Shown: piece by piece, positions 1 through 10,096 of the stretch
Layout of the letters: every line of letters starts with the position of its first letter
Numbering within the stretch: the stretch's first letter is position 1
Assembly: GCA_022843805.1 (NCBI GenBank)
Contig: JALHMY010000005.1
Location: forward strand, 1 to 64,000
Source: Fuerstiella sp.
GTDB taxonomy: Bacteria > Planctomycetota > Planctomycetia > Planctomycetales > Planctomycetaceae
Length of the DNA: 64,000 nucleotides
Direction: 5' to 3'
Notes under the pieces: model-generated
Seen by the model: only the letters and a program-made list of their open reading frames with translations
Told to the model about the DNA's origin: nothing
Databases searched by the model: none
Position numbers and translations under genes: made by a program

Positions 1-124
1 CTTCAGCAGACTCACTTCCTCGCCATGGCATGGGATGCCTTCGGACCCGAGTCCTGAACCCCGCCCATTTTTTTTATTTCAGAAAAGATGTGTGGTACGA
101 TGAGGGCAGTACGGCGGGGCGAAA

Positions 125-1078
125 ATGTTACAGTCAGTCGGTTCAGGCACAGATATTCAGACGGGAGCAGGGTCCGGGAAGGACTGGGCTGTCCGTGCGC
201 TGTTGATGCTGGCATTGGCCGGGCTGACCGTATTTCTGTTTCGAACACTGTTGATTTCAAGTGCAGAACGGTGGCTGGCAGAACCGCAGTATTCGCATGG
301 AATGGTGGTTCCATTGATGGCAGCCGGTTTGGCATGGTGCCGCCGGGACCGTATCTCCCGTGGCTCGGTGAAGTTCGGGGTCTGGGGTCTGGCACTGCTG
401 ACGTCCGGAGTGTTGCTGCATTTCCTCGCTGTGCAGCTGTCTGTTGCCACAATTGATATTGTCAGTTTTCTGATGTGTTTGGCAGGCTCAGTACTTCTGG
501 TGTTTGGTCGCCGGGTGTTTCTGTCAGTCTGGCCCGCCATTCTGTTTTGTATCTTCATGTTTCCGCTGCCACTTCAGCTGGATCACCTGTTTACAGAGCC
601 TCTGCAGGTGATGGGGGCAAAAGAAGCTGCGTGGTATATTCAAACATGCGGAATTCCAGCCGTCGCCCACGGAAACGTCATCCTGATGGGGTCTGCTCGG
701 ACTGGTGTTGCTGATGTCTGCAGCGGCCTTCGAATGTTTATGTTGTTCTTTGCCGTGTCAGTTGCTGCAGCACTCATCAGCCGTCGCGCTCCATGGGAAA
801 AGGTGCTGATTCTGTTGAGTGCTGTTCCGATTGCCATGATTTGTGGCATTCTGCGAATAGTGTTTACAGCAGTGATTATTGACACACGAGGACCGGAATC
901 CGCCGGTCTGATGTCATCCGGAATGACCGGCCTGTTGCAGATACCGGTGGCCATGCTGATGCTGTTTGCCGAGCTGAAACTCTTTGACTGGCTTTTCGTC
1001 GAAGTTGACGATCGATCGCCGGTCGTCTGTGTTCCCCGTGCTCTTCCTCGAGCAGCTTCAATGACTGCGAAACAATAA
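125..1078 (+). CDS. exosortase/archaeosortase family membrane transpeptidase
   Basis: A polytopic membrane protein of 317 residues with about eight hydrophobic segments. Two family signatures are visible: a YSHG motif near residue 57, and the Cys-centred VADVCSGLRM motif near residue 200, followed by the Arg motif GILRIVF near residue 241. In characterised exosortases this Cys and Arg belong to the active site that cleaves C-terminal sorting tags (PEP-CTERM type) and couples export to exopolysaccharide production. It is the first gene of a same-strand run of polysaccharide genes, which fits that role. The third conserved residue, usually a His after the Arg motif, is not obvious here (the stretch reads GLMSSGMTG). 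No sorting-signal substrate was found in the window. The 124 bases upstream hold no recognisable gene. The family call is strong; the subfamily is uncertain. Confidence 0.9.
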   Translation: MLQSVGSGTDIQTGAGSGKDWAVRALLMLALAGLTVFLFRTLLISSAERWLAEPQYSHGMVVPLMAAGLAWCRRDRISRGSVKFGVWGLALLTSGVLLHFLAVQLSVATIDIVSFLMCLAGSVLLVFGRRVFLSVWPAILFCIFMFPLPLQLDHLFTEPLQVMGAKEAAWYIQTCGIPAVAHGNVILMGSARTGVADVCSGLRMFMLFFAVSVAAALISRRAPWEKVLILLSAVPIAMICGILRIVFTAVIIDTRGPESAGLMSSGMTGLLQIPVAMLMLFAELKLFDWLFVEVDDRSPVVCVPRALPRAASMTAKQ

Positions 1079-1165
1079 GAATTTCTGAAGCGGGCTGAAC
1101 AATCTGCTAATCCCGCGGCCACGGCTGTTCCTGTCCCAACGAGATCTCAGATCCTGGTGAATTCC

Positions 1166-3856
1166 ATGTCTGCTTCGAATATCCTGAGTGAGAAACAGCT
1201 TCCAAAACGCAGAGTTCTGAATCCGCGTGCTGCTGTGGCTCTTGGAATCATCGGCGTGGTTCTGACTGTCGGTGTTCGCAAACTTCATAGTTATCAGTTT
1301 GCTGATACGAAACAGTTCCTTCGAACTGAGGCCATGCAGTCGCTTGAATCCGGCGATTTCGAGCAGTCCCACTTACTGCTGAATCAGTATCTGTCCGTAC
1401 AGCCGTCTGATATGGAAGCGCAGGAAAAGCTGTCGATCCTGCTGGTGGATCACGTTGGTACTCTCGCGGCAAGGGAACGCGCATTCCGATTGAACGAAGA
1501 CCTGCTGCGAGACAACATTCCACAGCATGGTCTGCGGCTGCGACAGGCTCGTCTTGCACTTCAGCTGCATCGTTTTTCTGATGCTGAATCTCACCTGAAG
1601 ATTCTTCAGTCGGCCCAGACCGACTCTTCCGAAGTCTGGTACCTGATGGGCCAGGTGACAGAAGCCATGATGCGCACTGCTGAGGCTCAGAAACATTATC
1701 AGAGATCCATTCAGTGCAGGAGTCCTTTTCCGCAGGCATTTGCGGCACTGGCCGCAATTTCGGATACGATTCGCGGCGACATCCATGCCGTGGAAAAGCT
1801 GATGAACGAGATGGTAGAACGCTGCCCGGGTGCCGATTCGTGGCGGATCCGGGCAACGTGGCTGATCGAACAGAATCGACTCGCCGAGGCAACGGATGAT
1901 CTCTGGAGATCACTTGAACCTGATGCCGACAATCTTTTTTCCAATGTGCTGCTGGTTCAGACGCTGCAGCAAATGGATGCGTCTGAGCTTCGTTTGAAGC
2001 CAGTGTTGTCCGAACATCTGCAGCGGGCCATCCGGCATTTTCAGCAGCTTGTGCGAGAAAATCCGAGGCAACCGCTGTTTGTGATCGATCTGGCAGCCGT
2101 GCAATGGAAGGCCGGTCAGCGGAAGGATGCTGTCACGTCGCTGCAGTCTGCGATTGAGGTGAATCCTCAAACACTTATTCTTCATCGGTCGCTGGCGGAG
2201 TATCTGCTGAGCGATCAGCAGGTGGATCTGGCACGACAGGTGATTGATCAGATTCCTGCGGAAGGACTGGCACGTGGCGAACGTGAATACTTCAGCGGAC
2301 GATTGCTGATGGCTGAAGGGAAATGGGATGAAGCGGCCCGGCTTCTTGATCGATGTGTGGTATTTTGCGATGCGAACGCAGAGTTTCTGCCTGGGGCAAG
2401 AATGGCGCTGGCCGTTGCTCTGGGACGAAGCACGGACAGCTCTACCGCGGTTGATGCCTGGCGTGCGGTTCTGGCGGGCAATCCTCAGTCTGTCAGCGGA
2501 CATCTGGGACTTGCAGCCGCATGGCTGAAGGCCGATCAGCCGGTAATGGCGATCTCAGAATACCGAAAGCTGCTGGATGTTCCGGGGGTACCGGCGTGGC
2601 TGGCCAGCCAGATTATTGAATACAGCCTGACGCGACCTCGTGCTGTTCGAGACTGGAATCTGGTCGAGCAGATCCTGAGCGATGCAGCCCCCTTTGTTCG
2701 TGATGACGTGGAGCGAGCGCTGTTGCAGGCTGACCTCGCCTTCGCACAGGGAGAAATTGTAAAGGCAGTCAATATTACTGAACAGGCATTGCTGGACCAC
2801 CCGGATCGGCCCGAATTGCCGCGAGCTGTTCGACGAATGAATGAAGAGCTTGGGCCGGAGCTGCAGAAACGGCTTCAAATGCTGACTGATCGGGAACCTT
2901 ACAACTCGGAAGCGCATGTGGCCCTGGTACGAATCTATCTTTCGAACGCCGACACCGCTGGGGCTGACACCTGGCTTCGAGGAATTGCCGACAAAATCAC
3001 ATATGCAGATTCCTCGGAGGCAGACCGGCTAAGGCTGATTGTCAGGGTGCTGAAACAAACTCAGGCTCGGGAATTCCGCTGTCATCGTGAGAAGTTTCAG
3101 GGATGGCTGCAGGACCAGACAGCCGAATATCTGCTGCAGCTGGTTGAACTCGTTCCCGAACAATTACCGGAACTTGTGCGGCAGCTGAGCGGACAGGGAC
3201 GTGCGGCGGAAGCGATCCGACATATTCGCGAAGCGGATTCCAGCATTTCTCCGTCTGTACTCGCATTGGCGTTTCTGGAGATGGCGAGATTTTCGGATGA
3301 TCGCAGCAGGGAAGCGATCACAGCTGCGGAGGGAATTCGTGAGCTGATTTTGCAGAATCCCGGTGATACTGAACTGAGAGTCGCTTACGCAGAAGCCCTG
3401 TTGTTTGCGGAACAATACAGCGATGCTGAGGCGACTCTGAGACAGGTTCTGGCTGCAAGACCGTCTCATGCCGCAGCGAAGGCACGAGTCGCATGGATTC
3501 TGGTGGTTACGGACGGCGACAGGAATGAAGCAACAGTGCTGGCAGATGAAGCAGCCCGGCAGGAGCCACAGGACCGTCACATTCGCGATTGTCAGTACCG
3601 AGTTTATCTGACCGGCGATCGCTGTTCCGAAATACTCGCCCGACAGCCCGGTCTGCACGCCAGCGACAGCGACTCATCAGCCAGCCTGCTGATTCAAACG
3701 GCTGCACATCTTCGACTGGGACGTCAGACAGAAGCTCGCACACTGTATGAGAAGCTTCAGCTGCGGCTGCTGCAGGACCCGCTTTTGCCAGCAGATGAAC
3801 GGCTCAGAGAATCGGTTCGGCAGGAGCTGCTTCCGTCCAGTACTGCCCATCGCTGA
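1166..3856 (+). CDS. large TPR-repeat protein of the exosortase/EPS locus (PrsT-like)
   Basis: About 896 residues. A single N-terminal hydrophobic segment (around residues 23-40, after a basic stretch) anchors a long helical region of degenerate tetratricopeptide repeats that continues to the C-terminus; recurring A-x-x-x-L-x-x-A patterns and NP-containing turns are visible. Its size, repeat type and place next to an exosortase match PrsT, the TPR protein of XrtA/PEP-CTERM polysaccharide loci, though here the anchor is a membrane helix rather than a lipobox. It probably acts as a periplasmic scaffold for polymer assembly or export. A GTG nine bases upstream (1157) is also in frame; the ATG at 1166 is preferred because GGTGA sits five bases before it. 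The role is inferred from context. Confidence 0.8.
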   Translation: MSASNILSEKQLPKRRVLNPRAAVALGIIGVVLTVGVRKLHSYQFADTKQFLRTEAMQSLESGDFEQSHLLLNQYLSVQPSDMEAQEKLSILLVDHVGTLAARERAFRLNEDLLRDNIPQHGLRLRQARLALQLHRFSDAESHLKILQSAQTDSSEVWYLMGQVTEAMMRTAEAQKHYQRSIQCRSPFPQAFAALAAISDTIRGDIHAVEKLMNEMVERCPGADSWRIRATWLIEQNRLAEATDDLWRSLEPDADNLFSNVLLVQTLQQMDASELRLKPVLSEHLQRAIRHFQQLVRENPRQPLFVIDLAAVQWKAGQRKDAVTSLQSAIEVNPQTLILHRSLAEYLLSDQQVDLARQVIDQIPAEGLARGEREYFSGRLLMAEGKWDEAARLLDRCVVFCDANAEFLPGARMALAVALGRSTDSSTAVDAWRAVLAGNPQSVSGHLGLAAAWLKADQPVMAISEYRKLLDVPGVPAWLASQIIEYSLTRPRAVRDWNLVEQILSDAAPFVRDDVERALLQADLAFAQGEIVKAVNITEQALLDHPDRPELPRAVRRMNEELGPELQKRLQMLTDREPYNSEAHVALVRIYLSNADTAGADTWLRGIADKITYADSSEADRLRLIVRVLKQTQAREFRCHREKFQGWLQDQTAEYLLQLVELVPEQLPELVRQLSGQGRAAEAIRHIREADSSISPSVLALAFLEMARFSDDRSREAITAAEGIRELILQNPGDTELRVAYAEALLFAEQYSDAEATLRQVLAARPSHAAAKARVAWILVVTDGDRNEATVLADEAARQEPQDRHIRDCQYRVYLTGDRCSEILARQPGLHASDSDSSASLLIQTAAHLRLGRQTEARTLYEKLQLRLLQDPLLPADERLRESVRQELLPSSTAHR

Positions 3857-4059
3857 GAGGATTTCTCAGGTCTGCCGAATTTCCGGGAAATCCCTTCCTG
3901 AAGGAACTGCAAATGTATCTTCAGTGAGACATTTGTTGCGAATTTCTGACACATGGTGAAACATTTCGACCTAAGTTTCTGGCTGACACACCTCAGAGTC
4001 GGCATGCAGCGAGCGCAGGGCGGGGGATTCCCGTCCCGAAATCCCGCATTTGCCAGTTG

Positions 4060-6309
4060 ATGCCAACGAACAGAAAGTCGGAAATGCAGACGCAGGCCCC
4101 TGAGCAACATGGAACAGCTGCGGGAACGAGCCTTCAGAAATTCAGCAGTCGTCCGGACGGTCATCCCGCTGTAAAGCCGGGACCTGTCGGCCGTGAATTA
4201 TCGGCGCTGAGCATTCTGGTGGCTTTTCGCAGAAAGTGGGTTCCGGCCCTGGCACTTGGAATACCGGCCGGATTGCTGGCCGCGGCGCTGGTCTGGGAGC
4301 TTGTGCCTGCAAAATATGTCTCCTATGCGCTGCTTAAGATTCATCAGTATGAGCAGGTGCTGACGTTTGAAACCAAGGAGCGTCATTCCGAATTCCTGAC
4401 GTATCGCGACACGCAGAAGGCCTTCCTGAAAAGTCGCGGAGTGCTGACGTCTGCTTTAAGAAATCCAGACGTGGCCGAATGCACGACTTTGAAGAGTGTG
4501 GGGCACCCGGTCGACTGGCTGGCGCAGGAACTGCTCGTCGATGAGCAGATCAGTCCGGAGTTCCTGCGCATTGGGTTGTCCGGAGAGTTTCCCCGCGATC
4601 TGGCGATCATCGTCAATGCCGTGAAGGATGCCTACCTGAATGAAGTGGTTTACAACGAGCGAAACGAGCGTATCGAGCGGCTTCGCAAACTGGAGGAATC
4701 GTTTCGTGAGGTGGATACCCGTGTTCGAACAGCGCAGGAAAACATTGACAAGCTGGCTGAACATCTGGGAACAGGCGACGCCAAAGCGGCCATCCTGAAA
4801 CAGGGTTTGATTCAGCAGCAGCTGATGGATCTGCAGAAGGATCTGCGGGATATCAATACTCGAATTCGTTCTGAGGAAACGGCTCGTCAATCGCTGAAAG
4901 AGAATGGACTGGATGACAGCCAGCAGAATGCGGACGGACTGATGGGACTCAGTATCCCGGGGTTCGGGATTGCAGAGCCGGCAGGTCCCGGAGTTCCACA
5001 GGCCGGTAATCTGCATTGGGAACTGATGGCTGTACGGCAAAAAATTCAGCAGTTTCAGACACAGCTGAGAAATCCCAACCACCCTGATCTGCTTGCGATG
5101 CAGCGCCAGGAGCAGCAGATCGTTGCGCTGATGAATGGCAGTTCGGCGCCAGTCAGCGATTCTTCGGGCGCTGTTGCCTCGCCGCAGTTTTCCCGAATGG
5201 ACTGGCTGATCAGGCAGCGGGAACGTCTGCAGCAGGAGATTGCTGATCAGGCCGCACTGTTCAACGATATCGGTACGAAGATGGTGGAGATGGAACGCGA
5301 AAAACGCGAAATTGAACAGGAAACAAAGATCCGCGACGATTTATATGCCGAGCTGACAGAACGTCGGGTCGAACTGAACGCTCCGGAACGAATAACCGTT
5401 GTACAGGATGCTCATGTACCGGAGCAGCGTGAAATCAAAAAGAAGACGCAGTTCTCCATGATCGCGGGACTCGCAGCGCTGGGGTCTATTGTCTGTGGGT
5501 TCACTCTGTTCGAATGGTTCTCTCACCGAATTGGAGCTGCCACAGATATTTCACGGGAAGTCGGACTGCGACTCGTGGGCACAATTCCTTCGCCTGACAA
5601 GGGCGGACTGCTGGGGCTTGGAATTCTGGCCGGGAAGGTAGACTTCGACGAATGGAACCGTGCCGTAACAGAATCGATGGACGTGGTTCGAACGTTCCTG
5701 ATGCGGCACATCGATCCTTCGCGTCCGGCCTCCATTCTGACGACCAGTGCATCGGCCAATGAAGGCAAGACGACTGTTTCGTGTCAGCTGGCCGCCAGTC
5801 TGGCACGGACAGGAAAACGCGTGGCTCTTGTCGACTGTGATTTCCGTCGACCGTCGGCTCATCTGATGGTTGACGGGAAAGTTGGCCCAGGACTAAGCGA
5901 ATACCTGCGGGGAGAAGTTCGTCTTGAGGACATCGAGCAGCAGACAAATGCAGCCGGTCTGACATTTATTGGTGCAGGAGCTGTGGATCAGAGAGTGCTG
6001 CAGGAGCTTTCCGCGGACGGCGGCCGAAAACTCATTCAGCTGCTCAAAAGTCGTTACGACTTTGTCGTGATTGATACTTCGCCACTGCTGTTTGTGGCAG
6101 AGCCGTCCATGATTGCTCAGAACGCTGACATAGTGCTGATGGCTACTCGAAAGGATTACAGCCGCGTGCCGTATGTTGCTCAGGCTCGCGATTCACTCCG
6201 CAGTCTGCAGGTCCCGCTGCTCGGTGCGATCATGGTGGGCGCTGATGCGGACTTTCAGCGTCAGAGTTACGGCTACCAGCAGGAAGTTGTCCGAATGGTG
6301 CGAGGCTGA
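4060..6309 (+). CDS. fused polysaccharide chain-length regulator and BY-type tyrosine kinase (Wzz-Wzc)
   Basis: About 749 residues. The N-terminal half has the Wzz architecture: one membrane helix near residues 60-85, a long periplasmic part with coiled coil (about residues 200-290 and 380-450), and a second helix near 470-490. The C-terminal half is a bacterial tyrosine kinase, with Walker A SANEGKTT (about residue 566), Walker A' VALVDCDFRRP (about 590) and Walker B FVVIDTSPL (about 670). The tail has only two tyrosines rather than a rich cluster. Such proteins set polymer length and control export by autophosphorylation. In proteobacterial XrtA loci the chain-length protein and the kinase are separate genes; here they are fused. 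A TTG directly precedes the chosen ATG. The neighbours are exosortase-locus genes on the same strand. Confidence 0.93.
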   Translation: MPTNRKSEMQTQAPEQHGTAAGTSLQKFSSRPDGHPAVKPGPVGRELSALSILVAFRRKWVPALALGIPAGLLAAALVWELVPAKYVSYALLKIHQYEQVLTFETKERHSEFLTYRDTQKAFLKSRGVLTSALRNPDVAECTTLKSVGHPVDWLAQELLVDEQISPEFLRIGLSGEFPRDLAIIVNAVKDAYLNEVVYNERNERIERLRKLEESFREVDTRVRTAQENIDKLAEHLGTGDAKAAILKQGLIQQQLMDLQKDLRDINTRIRSEETARQSLKENGLDDSQQNADGLMGLSIPGFGIAEPAGPGVPQAGNLHWELMAVRQKIQQFQTQLRNPNHPDLLAMQRQEQQIVALMNGSSAPVSDSSGAVASPQFSRMDWLIRQRERLQQEIADQAALFNDIGTKMVEMEREKREIEQETKIRDDLYAELTERRVELNAPERITVVQDAHVPEQREIKKKTQFSMIAGLAALGSIVCGFTLFEWFSHRIGAATDISREVGLRLVGTIPSPDKGGLLGLGILAGKVDFDEWNRAVTESMDVVRTFLMRHIDPSRPASILTTSASANEGKTTVSCQLAASLARTGKRVALVDCDFRRPSAHLMVDGKVGPGLSEYLRGEVRLEDIEQQTNAAGLTFIGAGAVDQRVLQELSADGGRKLIQLLKSRYDFVVIDTSPLLFVAEPSMIAQNADIVLMATRKDYSRVPYVAQARDSLRSLQVPLLGAIMVGADADFQRQSYGYQQEVVRMVRG

Positions 6310-6408
6310 CGCCGCTCCGGAGGCCTGCCTGACAGATTTCCGCAGCACCAGCGTGCCTAACAACATTGTTGGACATGATCAGAAAGCACACGCAGGAGAC
6401 AGCCCGAA

Positions 6409-7332
6409 ATGATACCCGCAAGCGTCCGACCTGATGGTGCATTCACCGTCGATGTGGAAGACTATTTTCAGGTGTCTGCATTTGCTGGTCGCATTCGCAC
6501 AGAAGACTGGGACCAGTATGAGAGTCGGGTAGAGAACAATACCCGCTGTCTTCTGGAACTCGCTGCCCGCAACAATACTCGTGGTACGTTTTTTATTCTG
6601 GGCTGGGTTGCAGAGCGTTATCCGGGACTCGTTCGTGAAATTCAGTCGGCCGGACATGAGATTGGATGCCACAGTCACTGGCATCAGCTGATCTACGACC
6701 TGGGACCAGACAGATTCCGTGCCGATCTGGTACAGGCTCGTGACTGTCTGGAGCAGATTACCGGTACTGCGGTTCGGTTGTTTCGGGCTCCCAGTTTTTC
6801 GATTACGGCCGTTTCCCTCTGGGCTCTTGAGATTCTGCTGGAAGAAGGCTTCGATACGGATTCAAGTATCTATCCGGTACGACACGATCGCTACGGCATC
6901 CCTTCTGCTCCGATCGTTCCTCACGGAATTACTACTGCCAGCGGGGTGATTCGGGAATTCCCCGGAATGGTCTGCGAAGTTGGGCGAACGCGGATACCCG
7001 TCGGTGGAGGGGGATATCTGAGGTTGATCCCCTGGTCGATCACTCGGAGGCTGCTGCACACGATTCGCAGCCAGGATCGTCCTCTTAACGTTTATATCCA
7101 TCCATGGGAAGTCGATCCAAAGCAGCCTCGCATTGCCGCTTCGCTGAAGTCCCGTTTTCGACACTATCAGAATCTGTCGACCACTGTGAGCAAGCTTCAG
7201 CATCTGTTGTGTGAGTTTAAACTGGATACCGTTACGACAGTTCTAAGTCACGAAAACATTACGGTCATGCGGTCGGAAGAAATCGGACGGTCGCAGTGTT
7301 CAGTTCCGGTGCTGTCGGGCCGTGAAGCCTGA
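6409..7332 (+). CDS. polysaccharide deacetylase, exosortase-locus subfamily
   Basis: 307 residues with the NodB-homology fold. DVEDYF at residues 15-20 supplies the catalytic base and metal Asp, GCHSHWHQ near residue 86 the two metal His, and RAPSFSI near 126 the substrate-groove Arg motif; HPWEVDP lies near 231. The DVEDYFQV start and the HPWE motif are hallmarks of the deacetylases found in XrtA/PEP-CTERM loci (TIGR03006). It should remove N-acetyl groups from the exopolysaccharide or its precursor. It has no obvious signal peptide, as is usual for this subfamily. It lies about 100 bases after the kinase gene, probably in the same transcription unit. Confidence 0.94.
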   Translation: MIPASVRPDGAFTVDVEDYFQVSAFAGRIRTEDWDQYESRVENNTRCLLELAARNNTRGTFFILGWVAERYPGLVREIQSAGHEIGCHSHWHQLIYDLGPDRFRADLVQARDCLEQITGTAVRLFRAPSFSITAVSLWALEILLEEGFDTDSSIYPVRHDRYGIPSAPIVPHGITTASGVIREFPGMVCEVGRTRIPVGGGGYLRLIPWSITRRLLHTIRSQDRPLNVYIHPWEVDPKQPRIAASLKSRFRHYQNLSTTVSKLQHLLCEFKLDTVTTVLSHENITVMRSEEIGRSQCSVPVLSGREA

Positions 7333-7383
7333 GCAGAATTTCAGCCGGATTAGCCCGGACATTTAAGAACGGCAGAAATTGAG

Positions 7384-8613
7384 ATGCCACGTCGAGTACT
7401 TTATGTCACACACCGCGTTCCGTGGCCTCCCGACCGGGGAGACCGAATCCGCACGTGGAATATTCTGAAATTTCTTGCCGCTCGCGCGGAAGTGGATCTG
7501 TTGTGTCTTGCCGATGAACCTGCCAGCCCGGAATGTCTGTCGGTGCTGAAGCGGATGACGAATCGCCTCGCCGTGGTCCCGCATCAGGGATTTCATCGGT
7601 ATTGTTCCGGGCTGCTGTCCATGATCTGCGGCGGTACGATCACCGAGGGAATGTTCGAATGTCGCAAAGCAGTCGATATTCTGAAAACGTGGTCAGCTTC
7701 GGGCGGTTGGGATGCAGCACTGGCATCGTCATCCGGCGTAGCAGAATACACCTCGCCGGAGATATTGGGGACCAGGGTTCGACGCTGGATCGATCTGATT
7801 GATGTGGACAGCCAGAAGTGGCATGATTACAGCCGATCGGCCGCGTGGCCCAAATCGTGGATCTACTGGCTTGAGGGCAGGCGGTTGCGGAATGTTGAAA
7901 AGCGACTGGCGCAGGATTGCGAACGGCTGCTTGTCGTCAGTGAAGCGGAGAGCCGACTGTTTCGACAGTTCTGTCCCACCGATCATATAAAGGCTGTTGG
8001 GAACGGAGTGGACACAGAGTATTTTTCTCCTGGTCCTCCACCGGCACAGTCTGAAAAGTCCTGTGTATTTGTCGGCGTCATGAATTATTTGCCGAATGTG
8101 GATGCGGTTTCATGGTTCGCGAAGGAGGTTTGGCCGCAGGTCAGACAGCGACATCCGGAAGCAATTTTTCGTATTGTGGGAAAAGCTCCTTCCCTCGAAG
8201 TTCGTCGACTTGCTTCGATTGAGGGCATTGAGGTAACTGGTCCGGTGCCGGACGTGAGGCCATGGCTTTATCGGGCGAGTTGTGCTGTTACTCCTCTGCG
8301 AATTGCAAGAGGCATACAGAACAAGGTGCTTGAGGCAATGGCCTGCGGTCGCCCCGTCATCAGTTCATCGGCGCCACTGGCCGGACTGTCGGCGGAGCCA
8401 GGTCTGCACCTTTTGCAGGCAGACACGCCCGCGGAATGGGTGGCTGCCGTTTGCCGCGTGTTTGAGGACAGAGGTCTTCAGCAGGAACTGGGCCTTGCCG
8501 CCAGTGCCTGGGTCCGTATGCATCATTGCTGGGACGCCTGTCTGGAACCCTTCAGCGATCTGCTGAGTGCTCCGGTGTCCCAAATGATTAGCGAAACGGA
8601 GATCACAGCGTGA
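7384..8613 (+). CDS. family 4-type glycosyltransferase, exosortase-locus subfamily (TIGR03087-like)
   Basis: 409 residues with a GT-B fold. The N-terminus RVLYVTHRVPWPPDRGDRIR is characteristic of the sugar transferases of XrtA loci. GNGVDTEYF near residue 205 and VLEAMACGRPVI near 314 are the nucleotide-sugar binding elements of family 4 enzymes. It should transfer a sugar onto the growing lipid-linked repeat unit at the cytoplasmic face. The stop codon overlaps the GTG start of the next gene, so the two are translationally coupled. Donor and acceptor sugars cannot be told from sequence. Confidence 0.92.
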   Translation: MPRRVLYVTHRVPWPPDRGDRIRTWNILKFLAARAEVDLLCLADEPASPECLSVLKRMTNRLAVVPHQGFHRYCSGLLSMICGGTITEGMFECRKAVDILKTWSASGGWDAALASSSGVAEYTSPEILGTRVRRWIDLIDVDSQKWHDYSRSAAWPKSWIYWLEGRRLRNVEKRLAQDCERLLVVSEAESRLFRQFCPTDHIKAVGNGVDTEYFSPGPPPAQSEKSCVFVGVMNYLPNVDAVSWFAKEVWPQVRQRHPEAIFRIVGKAPSLEVRRLASIEGIEVTGPVPDVRPWLYRASCAVTPLRIARGIQNKVLEAMACGRPVISSSAPLAGLSAEPGLHLLQADTPAEWVAAVCRVFEDRGLQQELGLAASAWVRMHHCWDACLEPFSDLLSAPVSQMISETEITA

Positions 8614-10061
8614 AAGGCCTGATATTCACATGGATGCTTTCGCTGAGCGGGGCAGCATCGTCTCTGATCAATCCGTACTACGGATTTCTCGCTTATGTTG
8701 CGCTCGCTGTTTTACGGCCAAATTCGCTGTGGAGCAGTCATATATCAGGTGGCCGTTTCAGCATGATCGTTGCATCCTCAATGCTTCTCAGCTGGGGATG
8801 CAGGGCTTTCGGAAACTGGAAGCTGGGTGAAGCCCGGCGGATCGTGATGCTCTTCTCAGGCTTCTGGCTGTGGTCCGTGTTTCTGGCGTTTTACGCTCCC
8901 AGCCAGATTCATGCATGGTACTTTGTCGAACAGATCGCGAGGATTCTGCTGCCGTTCCTGGTTGGAATTACGACTGTTCGCAGTATCGCCGATCTGAAGA
9001 TGCTGGCGTGGGTTATCGTGCTGTGTGAAGGCTATGTGGCATTCGAAATGAACATGTGGTACTTCAGCGGGTTCAATTACCTCTGGCACATCGGCTTTGG
9101 AGGAGTCGACAACAATTCGGCCGCCATCGGCCTTGTGACTGCACTGGGTGTTGCCTTCTTTCTGTTTCTCAACGAAGAGGTGCTGTGGCGACAGGCGGTC
9201 ATTGCCGGCTGCGTGGCTTTTATTGGCCACGCCATTCTGTTTTCGTTCTCACGCGGAGCCATGCTGGCGACCGTTATATTTGGCTGCGTTTCCTTTCTCA
9301 TCATTCAAAAGACGCTCAAACACTATCTGATGTTTGGCGCTGCACTGCTTGCCGCTCTTGTCCTGGCGGGCCCTGAAGTGAAAGATCGCTTCTTTGAAAC
9401 CTTTGAAAAAAAGGACGGTGTGCGTGAGGCTTCTGCCCAAAGCCGGCTCGATCTCTGGAAGAACTGCTTCACACTTCTGATGAAGGACCCCATTATGGGC
9501 TGCGGCCCGGACCACTGGCCCCTTCACGCTCATGAATTCGGATGGCCAAAAGGAAAAGAGGCACACAGCCTTTGGGTACAAACGGCCACAGAAACCGGTA
9601 TCCCAGGCATTACCATGTTTCTTGGATTCTATCTGGTTACCATCTGGAGATGCTGGCTGACGCTGGCCAAACTTCGGCCCGATGATCCGTCCTGGTTCGG
9701 AGACGGATGCCGGATGGCAATCGCGTCGCTTTCCGGATTTATTGTGGCGGCAATGTTCGTCAGTCTTGAAGCACTCGAAATACCGTATTACGTGGCTCTG
9801 CTGGGGGCAGGCACGATGGCTGTTTATCGAAATTATCGTCAGGCAGAACAGAACCCGACCATCGGGAATGAACTGGCAGAATCGGAAGAGTTGTCGCATG
9901 AACCTGTGATGGCGTTAACCGCGTTCAACTCGGATTCACCCCCCGTAACATTGAACGGCGGGGTACCGTATCCGAGTCAGTTTTCAGCTGACTGGCGCGA
10001 TCGAATCGGCTCAGGACCGTTGCCGGATGAGCATCGCTTTCAGACTCAGATAATGAACTAA
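8610..10061 (+). CDS. O-antigen ligase / Wzy-like polymerase, exosortase-locus type
   Basis: 483 residues with roughly ten or more transmembrane segments. The N-terminal NPYYGFLAYVALAVLRP and the EAHSLWVQTATETGIPG motif near residue 315 match the putative O-glycosylation ligase/polymerase of XrtA loci (TIGR03097 and Wzy_C families). The conserved His in the periplasmic loop before the IPG turn is present. It should polymerise or ligate repeat units at the outer face of the inner membrane. The start is a GTG overlapping the preceding stop codon. The last 75 residues are hydrophilic and unlike the rest of the family. Confidence 0.9.
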   Translation: MKGLIFTWMLSLSGAASSLINPYYGFLAYVALAVLRPNSLWSSHISGGRFSMIVASSMLLSWGCRAFGNWKLGEARRIVMLFSGFWLWSVFLAFYAPSQIHAWYFVEQIARILLPFLVGITTVRSIADLKMLAWVIVLCEGYVAFEMNMWYFSGFNYLWHIGFGGVDNNSAAIGLVTALGVAFFLFLNEEVLWRQAVIAGCVAFIGHAILFSFSRGAMLATVIFGCVSFLIIQKTLKHYLMFGAALLAALVLAGPEVKDRFFETFEKKDGVREASAQSRLDLWKNCFTLLMKDPIMGCGPDHWPLHAHEFGWPKGKEAHSLWVQTATETGIPGITMFLGFYLVTIWRCWLTLAKLRPDDPSWFGDGCRMAIASLSGFIVAAMFVSLEALEIPYYVALLGAGTMAVYRNYRQAEQNPTIGNELAESEELSHEPVMALTAFNSDSPPVTLNGGVPYPSQFSADWRDRIGSGPLPDEHRFQTQIMN

Positions 10062-10096
10062 TGGCCGCAATAGTCGCAGCGAAGAAGCGTTGATCC

